Assembly: GCF_001597725.1 (NCBI RefSeq) | Contig: NZ_LUTR01000001.1 | Span: 248,001-312,000 of the forward strand | Length of the DNA: 64,000 bases | Reading direction: 5' to 3' | Source: Neptuniibacter marinus | GTDB taxonomy: Bacteria; Pseudomonadota; Gammaproteobacteria; Pseudomonadales; Balneatricaceae | Made by a program: the position numbers and the translations under genes | Part shown: piece by piece, positions 18,847 through 28,184 of the stretch | Numbering within the stretch: the first letter of the stretch is position 1 | Layout of the letters: every line of letters starts with the position of its first letter | Notes under the pieces: model-generated | Told to the model about the DNA's origin: nothing | Database searches by the model: none | What the model saw: only the letters and a program-made list of their open reading frames with translations

Positions 18847-19740
18847 CTAATTAAAGACTCCAGTTGATAGATAACGGTCACCTCTATCACAAATAATACA
18901 GACGATCACCGCATTCTCGACCTCTTGAGCCAAACGTAAAGCCCCAGCTACCGACCCACCAGAAGAGACCCCACAGAAAATCCCTTCCTTCTGCGCTAGT
19001 GCTCGCATAGTATCCTCCGCTTCGTTTTGATCAATATCCAACACAAGATCAACACGACTTTCATCAAAAATTTTAGGTAAATACTCTTGAGGCCAACGTC
19101 GAATACCGGGTATCTGAGCGCCGTCACTAGGCTGAAGACCCACCACTTGAACCGCTTCATTTTGCTCTTTTAAGAAGCGTGATGTGCCCATAATCGTGCC
19201 TGTAGTACCCATAGAGCTAACAAAATGAGTGACGGTTCCCTGGGTTTGCTGCCAAATTTCAGGACCTGTACCTTGATAATGCGCTTCAGGATTATCCATA
19301 TTGGAAAACTGATCGAGTACGATCCCTTCACCTCTCGCTTGCATAGCTAAAGCAAGATCTCTGGCGCCTTCCATCCCCGCCTCTTTTGAGACTGGGATTA
19401 ACTCTGCCCCATAGGCTGTCATTGATGCTTTACGCTCGGCACTTGAGTTGTCCGGCATAATCAGCTTCATCTTATAGCCCTTGATCGCAGCGGCCATAGC
19501 TAAAGCGATACCAGTATTACCTGAAGTTGCTTCGATTAACGTATCACCAGGCTTAATCTGTCCGCGTGTTTCTGCGTGCTGAATCATACTTAAAGCGGGG
19601 CGATCTTTTACAGAGCCTGCCGGATTATTTCCCTCTAGCTTGCACAGAATCACATTACCCCGACCTTGACCAATACGCTGTAAACGCACCAACGGGGTCT
19701 GACCAATATAATCTTCAATAGTAGGGAACTGAGCTTGCAT
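18847..19740 (-). CDS. cysM: Cysteine synthase B (O-acetylserine sulfhydrylase)
   Basis: This 297-aa fold-type II PLP enzyme has NPAGSVKDRPA with the PLP Lys45, the phosphate/substrate loop ATSGNTGIAL at 71-80, and the PLP phosphate-binding GVSSGGSVAG near residue 257. The wording (NPAGSVKDRPALSMI, MPDNSSAERKASM) is that of CysM rather than CysK. It makes cysteine from O-acetylserine and sulfide or thiosulfate. It lies upstream of relA, as in pseudomonads. Confidence 0.94.
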   Translation of the reverse strand: MQAQFPTIEDYIGQTPLVRLQRIGQGRGNVILCKLEGNNPAGSVKDRPALSMIQHAETRGQIKPGDTLIEATSGNTGIALAMAAAIKGYKMKLIMPDNSSAERKASMTAYGAELIPVSKEAGMEGARDLALAMQARGEGIVLDQFSNMDNPEAHYQGTGPEIWQQTQGTVTHFVSSMGTTGTIMGTSRFLKEQNEAVQVVGLQPSDGAQIPGIRRWPQEYLPKIFDESRVDLVLDIDQNEAEDTMRALAQKEGIFCGVSSGGSVAGALRLAQEVENAVIVCIICDRGDRYLSTGVFN

Positions 19741-19762
19741 AAATTAATCACCCATCAAACAT

Positions 19763-19800
19763 AAAAAAAAGGCATAAGAAACTATTTTCTTATGCCTTAT
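19763..19800 (-). terminator. Rho-independent terminator after the hydrolase-OsmC gene
   Basis: On the minus strand GGCATAAGAA and TTCTTATGCC form a perfect 10-bp stem with a short loop, followed by TTTTTTTT. It ends transcripts from the gene at 19891-21105 before cysM. Confidence 0.85.
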
Positions 19801-19890
19801 AAGAAGACCTGAAATTCTACCGATGGTTCCATTAAAGCTCAAGAAATCACTTTGATATTTCAGAGCTTCAACAACGTACTCACCTTAACC

Positions 19891-21105
19891 TCAAACAAGT
19901 ACCGTCATAATTTTAATTTCACCTTCTAATGTCCGATGAACAGGGCAACGGTCAGCAATTTCAAGTAAGCGTTGACGCTGTTCATCCAACAGATCACCTG
20001 TCAATGTAATTTGGCGCACAAATTGATCGACCTTCCCCTTCTCTTGTTCACAACTAGAACAATCTTGTGCATGAATTTTACTGTGGCTCACATCTACTTG
20101 AACGTGATCTAAAGGGATCTTCTTTTGTCGTGCGTACATTCGAATTGTCATAGATGTACAAGCTCCCAAACCGGCTGCCACCAATTGGTAAGGGCTTGGG
20201 CCTAGATAATTACCACCATAACTTTCAGGTTCATCAGCTATTAAATGATGCCCCTCAACACTAATATCTTGGGTAAAACTACTAGGATCTGCTTCGCTAA
20301 CACGCGTAACCCCCTCAGGGGCATTCATAAGTTTTGGCAATAAAGCCACATCTATATAGCGTTGTACCCATGCAGATATTAATTCAGCAGCATATTCTGC
20401 ATCTTCAGGGCGTGAAAGCAGATGGTCGGCATTATCTAAAGTAACGAAGCTTTTAGGATGCTTGGCCATTTTAAATAACCTAGCCGCATTTTCTAAATCG
20501 ACAGTTTCGTCTAAAGGAGCATGCATAACCAACAAGGCCTTTTTAAGATGACCTACACTCTCCTCTAACGAAATACCCGAAATATCATCTACAAAAGAAC
20601 GCTTAATAGTAAAAGCACGCCCCCCAAGACTGACCTCAGCCTGACCTTCAGAACAAATATCACTCACATGATGACTGAAATTATGCAACACATGATCAGG
20701 CTCAGCAGGAGCACCAATAGTCACGACAGCTTTCGCCTCAGGTATACCTTTTGCTGCAGTTAGTATTGCAGCCCCTCCTAATGAGTGACCAATCAGTAAC
20801 TGCGGTGCTTCATACTTTTCACGTAAAAAATTAACCGCTGCCAATAAATCCTCTACATTTGAGCTAAATCCTGTATTAGCAAATTCACCCTCGGAATGCC
20901 CTAATCCAGTAAAATCAAAACGTAAAACGGCAATACCTAGAGATGCTAAACGCTGAGCAATCCTACGTGCGGCGGGTATATCCTTAGAGCAGGTAAAACA
21001 ATGAGCAAAAAGAGCGTACGCAGCGGGCTTTCCAACAGGTAGATCCAACCTCGCCGCTAACGTAGAACCATCATGCCCAACAAACTCTAAGCGCTCAGTT
21101 TTCAT
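19891..21105 (-). CDS. Alpha/beta hydrolase-OsmC fusion protein
   Basis: The 404-aa protein has two domains. Residues 1-255 are an alpha/beta hydrolase with nucleophile elbow GHSLGG (Ser108), an Asp candidate in MHAPLDETVD and a His in DNADHLLSR. Residues 270-404 are an OsmC/Ohr-type domain with one reactive Cys in GLGACTSMTIRMYARQK and the second in DRCPVHRTLEG. OsmC domains reduce organic hydroperoxides; the hydrolase may release or deliver the substrate (inference). This fusion is known in several proteobacteria. Its own terminator follows. Confidence 0.9.
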   Translation of the reverse strand: MKTERLEFVGHDGSTLAARLDLPVGKPAAYALFAHCFTCSKDIPAARRIAQRLASLGIAVLRFDFTGLGHSEGEFANTGFSSNVEDLLAAVNFLREKYEAPQLLIGHSLGGAAILTAAKGIPEAKAVVTIGAPAEPDHVLHNFSHHVSDICSEGQAEVSLGGRAFTIKRSFVDDISGISLEESVGHLKKALLVMHAPLDETVDLENAARLFKMAKHPKSFVTLDNADHLLSRPEDAEYAAELISAWVQRYIDVALLPKLMNAPEGVTRVSEADPSSFTQDISVEGHHLIADEPESYGGNYLGPSPYQLVAAGLGACTSMTIRMYARQKKIPLDHVQVDVSHSKIHAQDCSSCEQEKGKVDQFVRQITLTGDLLDEQRQRLLEIADRCPVHRTLEGEIKIMTVLV

Positions 21106-21308
21106 CTTTAATCTCTCCGCATGACGTATTTAGAAGTGGTGTGACCCCGTTCGTACTTAAATTCAGTATCAACTAATAGGTTATTTTCGGCTATTTATAA
21201 ATAACTATAGATAAAATAGAGCGGCTTTATAACAACAAAATATTCAAAAACCTGAAGATATAAAGCCGATCCTCATAAAGATAGGCGACTAATATTGGAA
21301 GGGAACGT

Positions 21309-23570
21309 TTAATGTAAGGACAAGTCCAAATCGAGTTTCACAAACTGCGCTAACGGCAGCGGTTTAGAAAAATAATACCCTTGCCCAAGTTGACACTGGT
21401 GCGCCAACAACAAGTTAAGATGTGTTTCATCTTCGACACCTTCAGCAACAACATCAATTGCTAATTCCCGTGCTAACGCGATAATCGATGCAAGAATTTT
21501 GATACTAACATTTCCCTCTTTTGCGCTTGCGATAAAGGAACGATCAATTTTTAAGATATCGACAGGCAATAAGCGTAAGTAGCTTAATGAGGAGTAACCC
21601 GTACCAAAGTCATCTAAGGACAAAACCACATCCAGTTTTTTTAATTCATACAAGATTTTAACGGCGGTCTCAGTGTCCGTGATAACCGCCGTTTCGGTTA
21701 TCTCTATTTCTAATTGCGCCGGATTAATGCCTGAAGACTCTAAATTGCTTTTTAAGTGAGGTAAAAAACTATCGTCATATAACTGAATCGCCGATACGTT
21801 GATAGACAGTGATAAGTCTTTAAACTCAGTATTTTGCCAATCCTTTAGTTGCTGGATTGCAGTTTCAATAACCCACTGACCTATAGGAATGATTTGCTTC
21901 GTATCTTCAGCAACAGGAATAAAGTTGTCAGGTGTAACAAGAGTGCCATCCGCTTTAATCCAACGAATTAGGGCTTCTGCCGCGCAGATTTTATTCGCTA
22001 ACAGGTCCACTTTAGGTTGGAAATATAATCGAAATTCACCGTGTTTAATCGCAAAATCAAGATTATTTTTTAATTCAAAATAGTGTTCTACTTTCTCATT
22101 CAACTCATTAGAGAAAAATGATATTTGATTTTTACCTAAATCTTTAGCGTTATACATCGCTATGTCGGCATTTTTAATCAGCTCTTGCTCATCCTCGGCA
22201 TCATCAGGGTAATTAGCAATCCCTATACTGGCCCCCACTTTAAATTCAGTGTTATTAATAACAATCGGTTCATTAAGCGCTTCTATAAGCCCTTTTGCGA
22301 TGAATGCAGATTCTTCTGAATCAGTAATGCCATTCACAATCACCGTAAATTCATCACCACCGATCCTCGCTAAAAAATCCGCTCTGCGTAATCTAAGCCG
22401 GAACCGTTTAGCGGCCTCAATCAGTACATTATCCCCCGCAGCATGACCTAACGCATCATTAATATGCTTAAAGTTATCAAGGTCAATAAAGATCAAGGAC
22501 AGTTTACGTCCCTGCCGTTGTGCCAAATTCAGGTTTAACGCTAACTCCTCTTCAAAATATTGCCGATTGGGCTGGCCTGTTAGCACATCATGGAATGCAA
22601 GCTTTTGTAGTTTTGCTTCTGCATTTTTACGTTCTGAAATATCCTGAAACACAAACACTAACTCAGATACGCCGTTGGGACTTTCTAAACTCTGCGCGGC
22701 CTCGTCAACCGCACTGACAGTTAACCACACAGGAACGACGCACGAGTCATAAGAACAAAAACTCGCCTCCCCCTGCCAAGCTTCATGTGCCCCCTCTGCA
22801 AAAACAGGGGAAAATGTATTAAACGCTTCAGGGAAAAAAGCCTGAATATTTTTTCCTACCACATCCACAGAGCCTGGCTTGAGCATATTCAAAAAAGCGT
22901 TATTAAATTCGTAAATATCGCCTTTATGATCGGTATAGACAATCGCCTCACTCATACTTGCAAATGTTTTATGGGCCAATTCTAGCTTGCGCATAGGTTT
23001 TAAAAGTGAGCGCTTAATCATATAAAAAAGAACAAACACAAAGAAAATAGATACAATTCCGATCTGAACTAATTCAACGATCAATGCGTCTTTTTGATGT
23101 TGTTTAAACGCCGTTGTATCAATAAAGAGCTCGACTTTCCCTAAGGTCATAGTGTCAAAACTAATAGGAAATGAGCGACGAAAATCCGCATACTCAATTA
23201 ATTTTTTTCGCTGCTTCAAATCATATGAAAAGACCTGCCCTTGCCTATCTTTCCACTTTCCCATATAGATATGACCGAACTGACCATATACCACAACACC
23301 CACCACATACTCCCCTAACAGCTCAGAGTCGAGTACACCTGATGCGAACTCTTGAGAAAAAGAGCGCTCCACCGATTTGCTATAAATTGACCATATGGAA
23401 GGTTTTACTGCAGAGGTTATTCTGTTTGAAGTTTGAAACACTAACGAATCAAGGTTGGCGTCAAATGCCTTTTCTGACAGATAGAAGCGAACTGCCCCAA
23501 AAACAGACATGATAATGACAGTACTTAATACTAGCGCCGTGATTAAACGGTAATTAAAAATAGTCAACAT
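21309..23570 (-). CDS. Membrane PAS-GGDEF-EAL protein (c-di-GMP cyclase/phosphodiesterase)
   Basis: The 753-aa protein has a first membrane helix at about 8-28, a periplasmic sensor of about 140 residues, and a second helix near 168-186. A PAS domain follows (about 200-315, KTFASMSEAIVYTDHKGDIYEFNNAF). The GGDEF domain has intact GGDEF near 402 and inhibitory-site RRAD five residues before it. The EAL domain has AEALIRW near 531, DDFGTGYSS near 653 and EGVED. Both activities look possible. It starts three bases after the stop of the TRAP-type binding lipoprotein gene, strongly suggesting one operon and a shared periplasmic signal. Confidence 0.92.
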   Translation of the reverse strand: MLTIFNYRLITALVLSTVIIMSVFGAVRFYLSEKAFDANLDSLVFQTSNRITSAVKPSIWSIYSKSVERSFSQEFASGVLDSELLGEYVVGVVVYGQFGHIYMGKWKDRQGQVFSYDLKQRKKLIEYADFRRSFPISFDTMTLGKVELFIDTTAFKQHQKDALIVELVQIGIVSIFFVFVLFYMIKRSLLKPMRKLELAHKTFASMSEAIVYTDHKGDIYEFNNAFLNMLKPGSVDVVGKNIQAFFPEAFNTFSPVFAEGAHEAWQGEASFCSYDSCVVPVWLTVSAVDEAAQSLESPNGVSELVFVFQDISERKNAEAKLQKLAFHDVLTGQPNRQYFEEELALNLNLAQRQGRKLSLIFIDLDNFKHINDALGHAAGDNVLIEAAKRFRLRLRRADFLARIGGDEFTVIVNGITDSEESAFIAKGLIEALNEPIVINNTEFKVGASIGIANYPDDAEDEQELIKNADIAMYNAKDLGKNQISFFSNELNEKVEHYFELKNNLDFAIKHGEFRLYFQPKVDLLANKICAAEALIRWIKADGTLVTPDNFIPVAEDTKQIIPIGQWVIETAIQQLKDWQNTEFKDLSLSINVSAIQLYDDSFLPHLKSNLESSGINPAQLEIEITETAVITDTETAVKILYELKKLDVVLSLDDFGTGYSSLSYLRLLPVDILKIDRSFIASAKEGNVSIKILASIIALARELAIDVVAEGVEDETHLNLLLAHQCQLGQGYYFSKPLPLAQFVKLDLDLSLH

Positions 23571-23573
23571 TGG

Positions 23574-24626
23574 CTATTCATACGGCCCAAAATATTGATA
23601 GTAATAATCAAACTCCTGCTTAAATTTTTGCTTACTTTCAATTAAGCGACGAGAGAAATCATCTTTTTGTTTATATTGCGCTGTTAACGCCGTTGCTGCT
23701 ACACGCCAACGTTCAATATCACTAGGGCTCCATTTTTGCAGCGTCATACCATGATCCTCTAAGATCGTTAATGCTGCAATATCATTTACCTTAGCTTTCA
23801 ACGTTGTTGTTAAGGCATACGATTTTATTGCCGACTCTAAAATCGTCTGCAAATCTTTAGGCAACGCATCATAGGCTTCTTTGTTAATCAAAAAATCGGC
23901 TAAAACAGAAGGCTGCCAGATAGCGGGAACAATCCCGTAAGGACTAACCTCCATCAAACCTAAATCAATAATACCGGTCGATGTTGTCCACTCCACCGCA
24001 TCAATGTGACCCGATACCAATGATAGTTTAATCTCTTCAGGTACGAGTGGAATAGCCATACTTTGCGATGCCTCTACTAAGACCTCACTCGGAAAGCCTG
24101 GGCCTATACGTACCTTTTTTCCATGTAAGTCGTCTAAACCAGCTATAGGTTCATTAGAGACCAAGCCAAATTCCATACCGGCCCACCACGCAGGACGCCA
24201 TAAAACGCCTTGAGGAATAGAAAGTTCATTGGCCAGCTCGATCCCCCCTTTTTCATAAAAGAACATCATTGATGCATCAATGTTCATAAAATCAAACGGC
24301 CCCGAATTCATAACAGCCCATGCAGGGTGTTGTGCCGACCACCAATTTGGCCAGCCATTCCCCATTTGAATGCGATTTTCACTTACCGCTGTATAAATAT
24401 CCGAACCATGTGCCAATTCACCTGCGGGATGGGGCGTTATAATCAGCCGCCCTGCGCTCATCGCTTCAATACTTTTTACAAAGTTTTGTATTTCAAGATA
24501 ACTCGTGGTTGTGGCAACCGCTTGTGACTGTATATCCCAACGATAAACCTCCGGCTCACTCTGATCCGTACATCCAGAGATAAAAAGAAAAAAGGCAAAC
24601 GTAAAAACAACACGACCAGAGTTCAT
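23574..24626 (-). CDS. TRAP-type (DctP-family) solute-binding lipoprotein
   Basis: The 350-aa protein has a lipoprotein signal (VVFTFAFFLFISGC, Cys19), so it is anchored in the periplasm. The DctP fold is shown by IQNFVKSIEAMSAGRLIITPHPAGEL and the central ligand region DLHGKKVRIGPGFPSEVLVEASQSM..LVPEEI. The Arg in KVRIG is the residue that binds a substrate carboxylate in the family. No dctQ or dctM membrane subunits are nearby; the next gene is a c-di-GMP enzyme. It probably works as a ligand-sensing partner rather than in uptake (inference). Confidence 0.85.
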   Translation of the reverse strand: MNSGRVVFTFAFFLFISGCTDQSEPEVYRWDIQSQAVATTTSYLEIQNFVKSIEAMSAGRLIITPHPAGELAHGSDIYTAVSENRIQMGNGWPNWWSAQHPAWAVMNSGPFDFMNIDASMMFFYEKGGIELANELSIPQGVLWRPAWWAGMEFGLVSNEPIAGLDDLHGKKVRIGPGFPSEVLVEASQSMAIPLVPEEIKLSLVSGHIDAVEWTTSTGIIDLGLMEVSPYGIVPAIWQPSVLADFLINKEAYDALPKDLQTILESAIKSYALTTTLKAKVNDIAALTILEDHGMTLQKWSPSDIERWRVAATALTAQYKQKDDFSRRLIESKQKFKQEFDYYYQYFGPYE

Positions 24627-24789
24627 TTAAAATTCACTTTGTAAATAAAAAAATTTATTTCCTGATAAACATCAAAAAGATAATTCAAGTATATGGTTGA
24701 TATAAGTATAGATAAAGACATAAATTATTAAGGGCGATTACATTGAACGGCTGACATATTAGTGCGTAAATGAAAGCGTTTAGCTAACA

Positions 24790-24861
24790 CGGGGGCTGAA
24801 TTTGAACCAACGACCTTCGCCTGGTCTTACAAGAGCTGAGCCCGACGAGCTACCAGCTACA
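24790..24861 (-). pseudogene. Rearranged tRNA-fMet copy A
   Basis: It keeps the T-arm and 3' acceptor half and the D-arm block of the real tRNA, but the anticodon arm is replaced by a different stretch (GCTCTTGTAAGACCAGG on the minus strand). The 5' acceptor strand is missing and the CCA end is lost (GTGTTAGC instead of CGCTACCA). It should not give a working tRNA. Confidence 0.7.
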
Positions 24862-24932
24862 TCTTTTAAAAATCATAATACCAAAACGAAAAAAAGCCGA
24901 CTTAGTATTCACTAAATCGGCTTTCTCTAATC

Positions 24933-25010
24933 TGGTAGCGGGGGCTGGATTTGAACCAACGACCTTCGCCTGGTCTTACATGAGCTGAGCCCGACGAGCT
25001 ACCAGCTACA
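24933..25010 (-). pseudogene. Rearranged tRNA-fMet copy B
   Basis: It is like copy A but keeps the CGCTACCA 3' end identical to the intact gene. The anticodon region again carries the foreign stretch (one base different from copy A), and the 5' acceptor GCGGGG is absent. By hand I could not fold a proper cloverleaf. Confidence 0.7.
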
Positions 25011-25081
25011 TCTTTTAAAAATCATAATACCAAAACGAAAAAAAGCCGACTTAGAATTCACTAAATCGGCTTTCTCTAATC

Positions 25082-25158
<77 letters not shown>

Positions 25159-25233
25159 TCAACGTGGTGCGAATAGTACAGACCCACTCCAAAAACCTCA
25201 AGCTTTTTTTAATATTTTCAACGATTAACTAAA

Positions 25234-25620
25234 TTACTCTTTATCAATTACTTGAAATTTATCTTCTGCTGCCTGCCGGATACGTGTTTTTTGAATATCT
25301 ATTATTAACTCAGATAAAACCAAACGTGCCTTTTCAGAGAGGCCATCAAACTGAGCACCACAGCGCCCCGCGCCACAGAAAGAAACATTTAAAGCTGGTT
25401 TAAGGCGATAGCTTTTATCTAAAGTAAATAGAATAACTGCTTTTTCAATCTTCCCTGATAGATGATCAGTTGTTTCAAAGGCCACACCTGTTTCTGAAAT
25501 ATCTAACAGCGTGACAGGCTTGTCATCAATCGTCATTGATACTTTATCATCAACAGGCGCTCTATAGGCATTACGCCTATTTTCATCATCACTTAATTCA
25601 AGTTCTATAGGGATCTTCAT
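25234..25620 (-). CDS. PilZ-domain protein (c-di-GMP receptor)
   Basis: The 128-aa protein has a PilZ domain: the N-terminal RRNAYRAPV is close to the RxxxR c-di-GMP-binding motif and LLDISETGVAFE corresponds to the D/NxSxxG motif. It overlaps the motB-like gene by four bases (ATGA), so it is translationally coupled. By analogy with YcgR, it could slow the flagellar stator when c-di-GMP is high. It lacks the YcgR N-terminal domain. Confidence 0.8.
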   Translation of the reverse strand: MKIPIELELSDDENRRNAYRAPVDDKVSMTIDDKPVTLLDISETGVAFETTDHLSGKIEKAVILFTLDKSYRLKPALNVSFCGAGRCGAQFDGLSEKARLVLSELIIDIQKTRIRQAAEDKFQVIDKE

Positions 25621-26399
25621 TCTGCCTGTCTCTCTAATACAAATTCCAAACGTCTATTTTGCGCTCTATTTTCAACACTATCGTTTGGCAAAAGTGGTTT
25701 AGAATCGCCATAACCTGTAGCCGAGACACGCTCGACTTCAAGCCCACCCCTAACCAGATACCTCAATACGTTAGTTGCCCTAATGGCTGAAAGATCCCAA
25801 TTCGAAGGAAACCTAGCAGTCTCTATAGGTACATTGTCTGTATGCCCATGAATACTTAATTTAATCTCTGCATTTTTCTTAAGCGTCAACACTATGGAAT
25901 CAAGCACGGACATCATTTCTGGATTAAACTCCGCAGAACCTGAGGGAAACAACAGGTCCCCGCTAACCTTAATAATCACCTTGCCATCTTTAGGAGAACC
26001 GACTTCAACCGCTTCATTTAAAACATCTATCTTTAACTGCTCGGCGAGATCATCATTTAAACTCTGCAGTGAAGAATTAAGATTTTCTGCTTCATTCTCC
26101 ATAGGTTTGTCCTCTTCCTCCTCAGACAAACGAGACGTAGGTAAGCGCTCTTCAATCTCATCAGGAATTTCTGGTTTTACTGGAGCTTCATGGGGAAACT
26201 CGATAATACTATTTGCACCAGACTCACCCTGAAATGCTTCATTTAATGAACGAGAAGCAATTTGAAAACGCTCAATTTCAATGTTTGAAAGAGAAAAAAG
26301 CAGCACAAAGAAAACCAACAGCAAAGTCATTAAATCAGCAAAAGTATAAAGCCAATCAGCTGTTTCATTTTCCTCTATAAGGGTCGTTTTAGAATCCAT
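25617..26399 (-). CDS. Flagellar stator protein MotB/PomB-like
   Basis: The 260-aa protein has one N-terminal transmembrane helix in WLYTFADLMTLLLVFFVLLFSLS with the essential ion-binding Asp (about residue 22). A long acidic linker (residues 60-120) follows, then an OmpA-like peptidoglycan-binding domain with IHGHTDNVPI..NWDLSAIRATNVLRYL and NRAQNRRLEFVL. It anchors the stator and forms the ion channel with the protein at 26413. I cannot tell Na+ from H+ coupling. Confidence 0.88.
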   Translation of the reverse strand: MDSKTTLIEENETADWLYTFADLMTLLLVFFVLLFSLSNIEIERFQIASRSLNEAFQGESGANSIIEFPHEAPVKPEIPDEIEERLPTSRLSEEEEDKPMENEAENLNSSLQSLNDDLAEQLKIDVLNEAVEVGSPKDGKVIIKVSGDLLFPSGSAEFNPEMMSVLDSIVLTLKKNAEIKLSIHGHTDNVPIETARFPSNWDLSAIRATNVLRYLVRGGLEVERVSATGYGDSKPLLPNDSVENRAQNRRLEFVLERQAE

Positions 26400-26412
26400 A
26401 ATTTATACTCCC

Positions 26413-27195
26413 TTATTTTTCTGCAGTCTTACTTTTACCTTGCCTTAACTTTTTCCGCTTGGCAGCTGGAATATATGACGACAACTGCTCATACACATGC
26501 ATATAGTGGTCATTTGTTAAAATGCTGATACACCCCTCACGAATAATTTCAAGGTTTGTCACCTCAAGTAAGGTTCTTGATTTCAACTTACCAGCGATAG
26601 GTAAAAAAACCATTGTTGCTAATAACGACCCATAAAAAGTGGTTAACAGCGCAACCGCCATCGCAGGACCAATAGTGTCAGGGTTATCTAACTCACTTAG
26701 CATCTGAATAAGCCCAATTAATGTTCCTAACATTCCAAACGCTGGCGCATAAGCCGCCATTTTTCGAAACACATCTTGTGTTGCATAGTGCCGAGCAATA
26801 AGAGAATCGATCTCATTTTGAATAGTATTGCGAATGATTTGCTCCGATGCGGCCTCAGCCAAGAGCATACATGCACGCTTTAAAACCGGTGAAGAACTTT
26901 CAACATCACCGACTTTCATCAGACCGTGACGATGACTAATTCGACTCAACTCCAACATGGTATCGATCATCTCCTGTTGGTTCGTTTTATCTTGGGTAAA
27001 AACGATAAAAGCCCCCTTAAATGCGTTTGTCACGTCTTTAAACTGTACAGTTAATAATGTGGCAGCGATGGTGCCACCAGCAACAATCATCATTCCTGGT
27101 ACATTGACAAAAACATCGGCACTGCCACCCATTATGATGGCGGAGACAATCAAAGCTAAGCCGGAAACAATTCCAACAAGTGATGCGAAATCCAT
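26413..27195 (-). CDS. Flagellar stator protein MotA/PomA-like
   Basis: The 260-aa protein has four membrane helices. It begins DFASLVGIVSGLALIVSAIIMGGS and GMMIVAGGTIAATLL, as in PomA. The cytoplasmic loop region precedes the conserved APAFGMLGTLIGLIQML, and the last helix contains AVALLTTFYGSLLATMVFLPIAGKL. Together with the MotB-like protein it forms the ion-driven torque unit. It is first in the three-gene operon, ahead of motB-like and PilZ genes; no flagellar genes are close, so this may be an additional stator set. Confidence 0.88.
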   Translation of the reverse strand: MDFASLVGIVSGLALIVSAIIMGGSADVFVNVPGMMIVAGGTIAATLLTVQFKDVTNAFKGAFIVFTQDKTNQQEMIDTMLELSRISHRHGLMKVGDVESSSPVLKRACMLLAEAASEQIIRNTIQNEIDSLIARHYATQDVFRKMAAYAPAFGMLGTLIGLIQMLSELDNPDTIGPAMAVALLTTFYGSLLATMVFLPIAGKLKSRTLLEVTNLEIIREGCISILTNDHYMHVYEQLSSYIPAAKRKKLRQGKSKTAEK

Positions 27196-27302
27196 TTAAT
27201 AACTCTCTAAACATCCACTTAAAATTAAATATAATCTGTATGTTAGCATGTTAAAGTACAGTAACTATAAGTACATTTCATTAACTAAACCTGCGTAAAA
27301 CT

Positions 27303-28175
27303 GTGTCTCATCAAGTAAGTGAACAACGTTGTTATATCGGTCTCACTCAGTGGCAACATGCTGCTTGGCAGGAGAACATTCTACAACGCAGTCAAAACGA
27401 ACATATTTTAAAAGCCTACTCTCGCCACTTTAGCAGCGTGGAAGGTAATAGCACATTTTATGGGCTACCTAAGGCTGACACCGTAAAGATATGGACTGAA
27501 GAGTCAGACCCGACTTTTCGTTTTTGCTTTAAATTTCCCCAAGAGATCACTCACCGAAACCATCTTAGATCAACGACCAAAGAGACCAGTGCCTTTCTAA
27601 ATCGCCTACAGCCACTGCAAGAGCAGCTTGGACTCTTATGCATACAACTCCCCTCTTCGTTTGATAGCGATCACCTTCCGACCTTATCCAATTTTTTACT
27701 TAATCTACCAGAAGGGTTTAATTACGGTGTTGAGGTTCGAAACCTCTGTTTCTTTGATAAACAAGAGACGGAAAGGGAGTTTAATCAACTATTAGCAAAA
27801 AACAATGTTAGCCGTATTAGCTTTGACACCCGTGCACTCTTTAATGACCCATCAGACGATCCCATTAGCTTAAAAGCAAAAATGCATAAACCGAAACTCC
27901 CCGTTCACGCCATATCGACTTCAAAGTATCCCATGGTTCGCTTTATTACCCCCTTAGACTGGGAGCTAGGTACGGACTATTTAACGCCTTGGATCAATAA
28001 AGCCATCCACTGGATGGATGAGGGCAAAACTCCCTTTTTCTTTTTTCACACACCAGATAATGCTGAGGCCCCTGAACTCGCAGCATACTTTGTTAATCAA
28101 TTAGAAAAACAACGTCCAGGAAGTTGCTTGTTTAATCCTTGGCTCCCGGCAAAAAAACAAGACAACTTATTCTAA
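27303..28175 (+). CDS. DUF72 family protein (YecE-like)
   Basis: This 290-aa TIM-barrel-like protein starts at GTG. It shows the DUF72 pattern: YIGLTQWQHAAW, YSRHFSSVEGNSTFYGLP, FRFCFKFPQEITHRNHLR, LGLLCIQLPSSF, YGVEVRN, VRFI and FFFFHTPDNAEAPELAAYFV. The family is widespread; its reaction is not established. It stands alone, convergent with the DUF924 gene nine bases away. Confidence 0.85.
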   Translation: MSHQVSEQRCYIGLTQWQHAAWQENILQRSQNEHILKAYSRHFSSVEGNSTFYGLPKADTVKIWTEESDPTFRFCFKFPQEITHRNHLRSTTKETSAFLNRLQPLQEQLGLLCIQLPSSFDSDHLPTLSNFLLNLPEGFNYGVEVRNLCFFDKQETEREFNQLLAKNNVSRISFDTRALFNDPSDDPISLKAKMHKPKLPVHAISTSKYPMVRFITPLDWELGTDYLTPWINKAIHWMDEGKTPFFFFHTPDNAEAPELAAYFVNQLEKQRPGSCLFNPWLPAKKQDNLF

Positions 28176-28184
28176 GCGCAACAA

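Noticed and set aside
18672-18890. 72-codon ORF across the cysM 3' end and terminator
   Set aside because: It overlaps cysM in another frame and spans its terminator.
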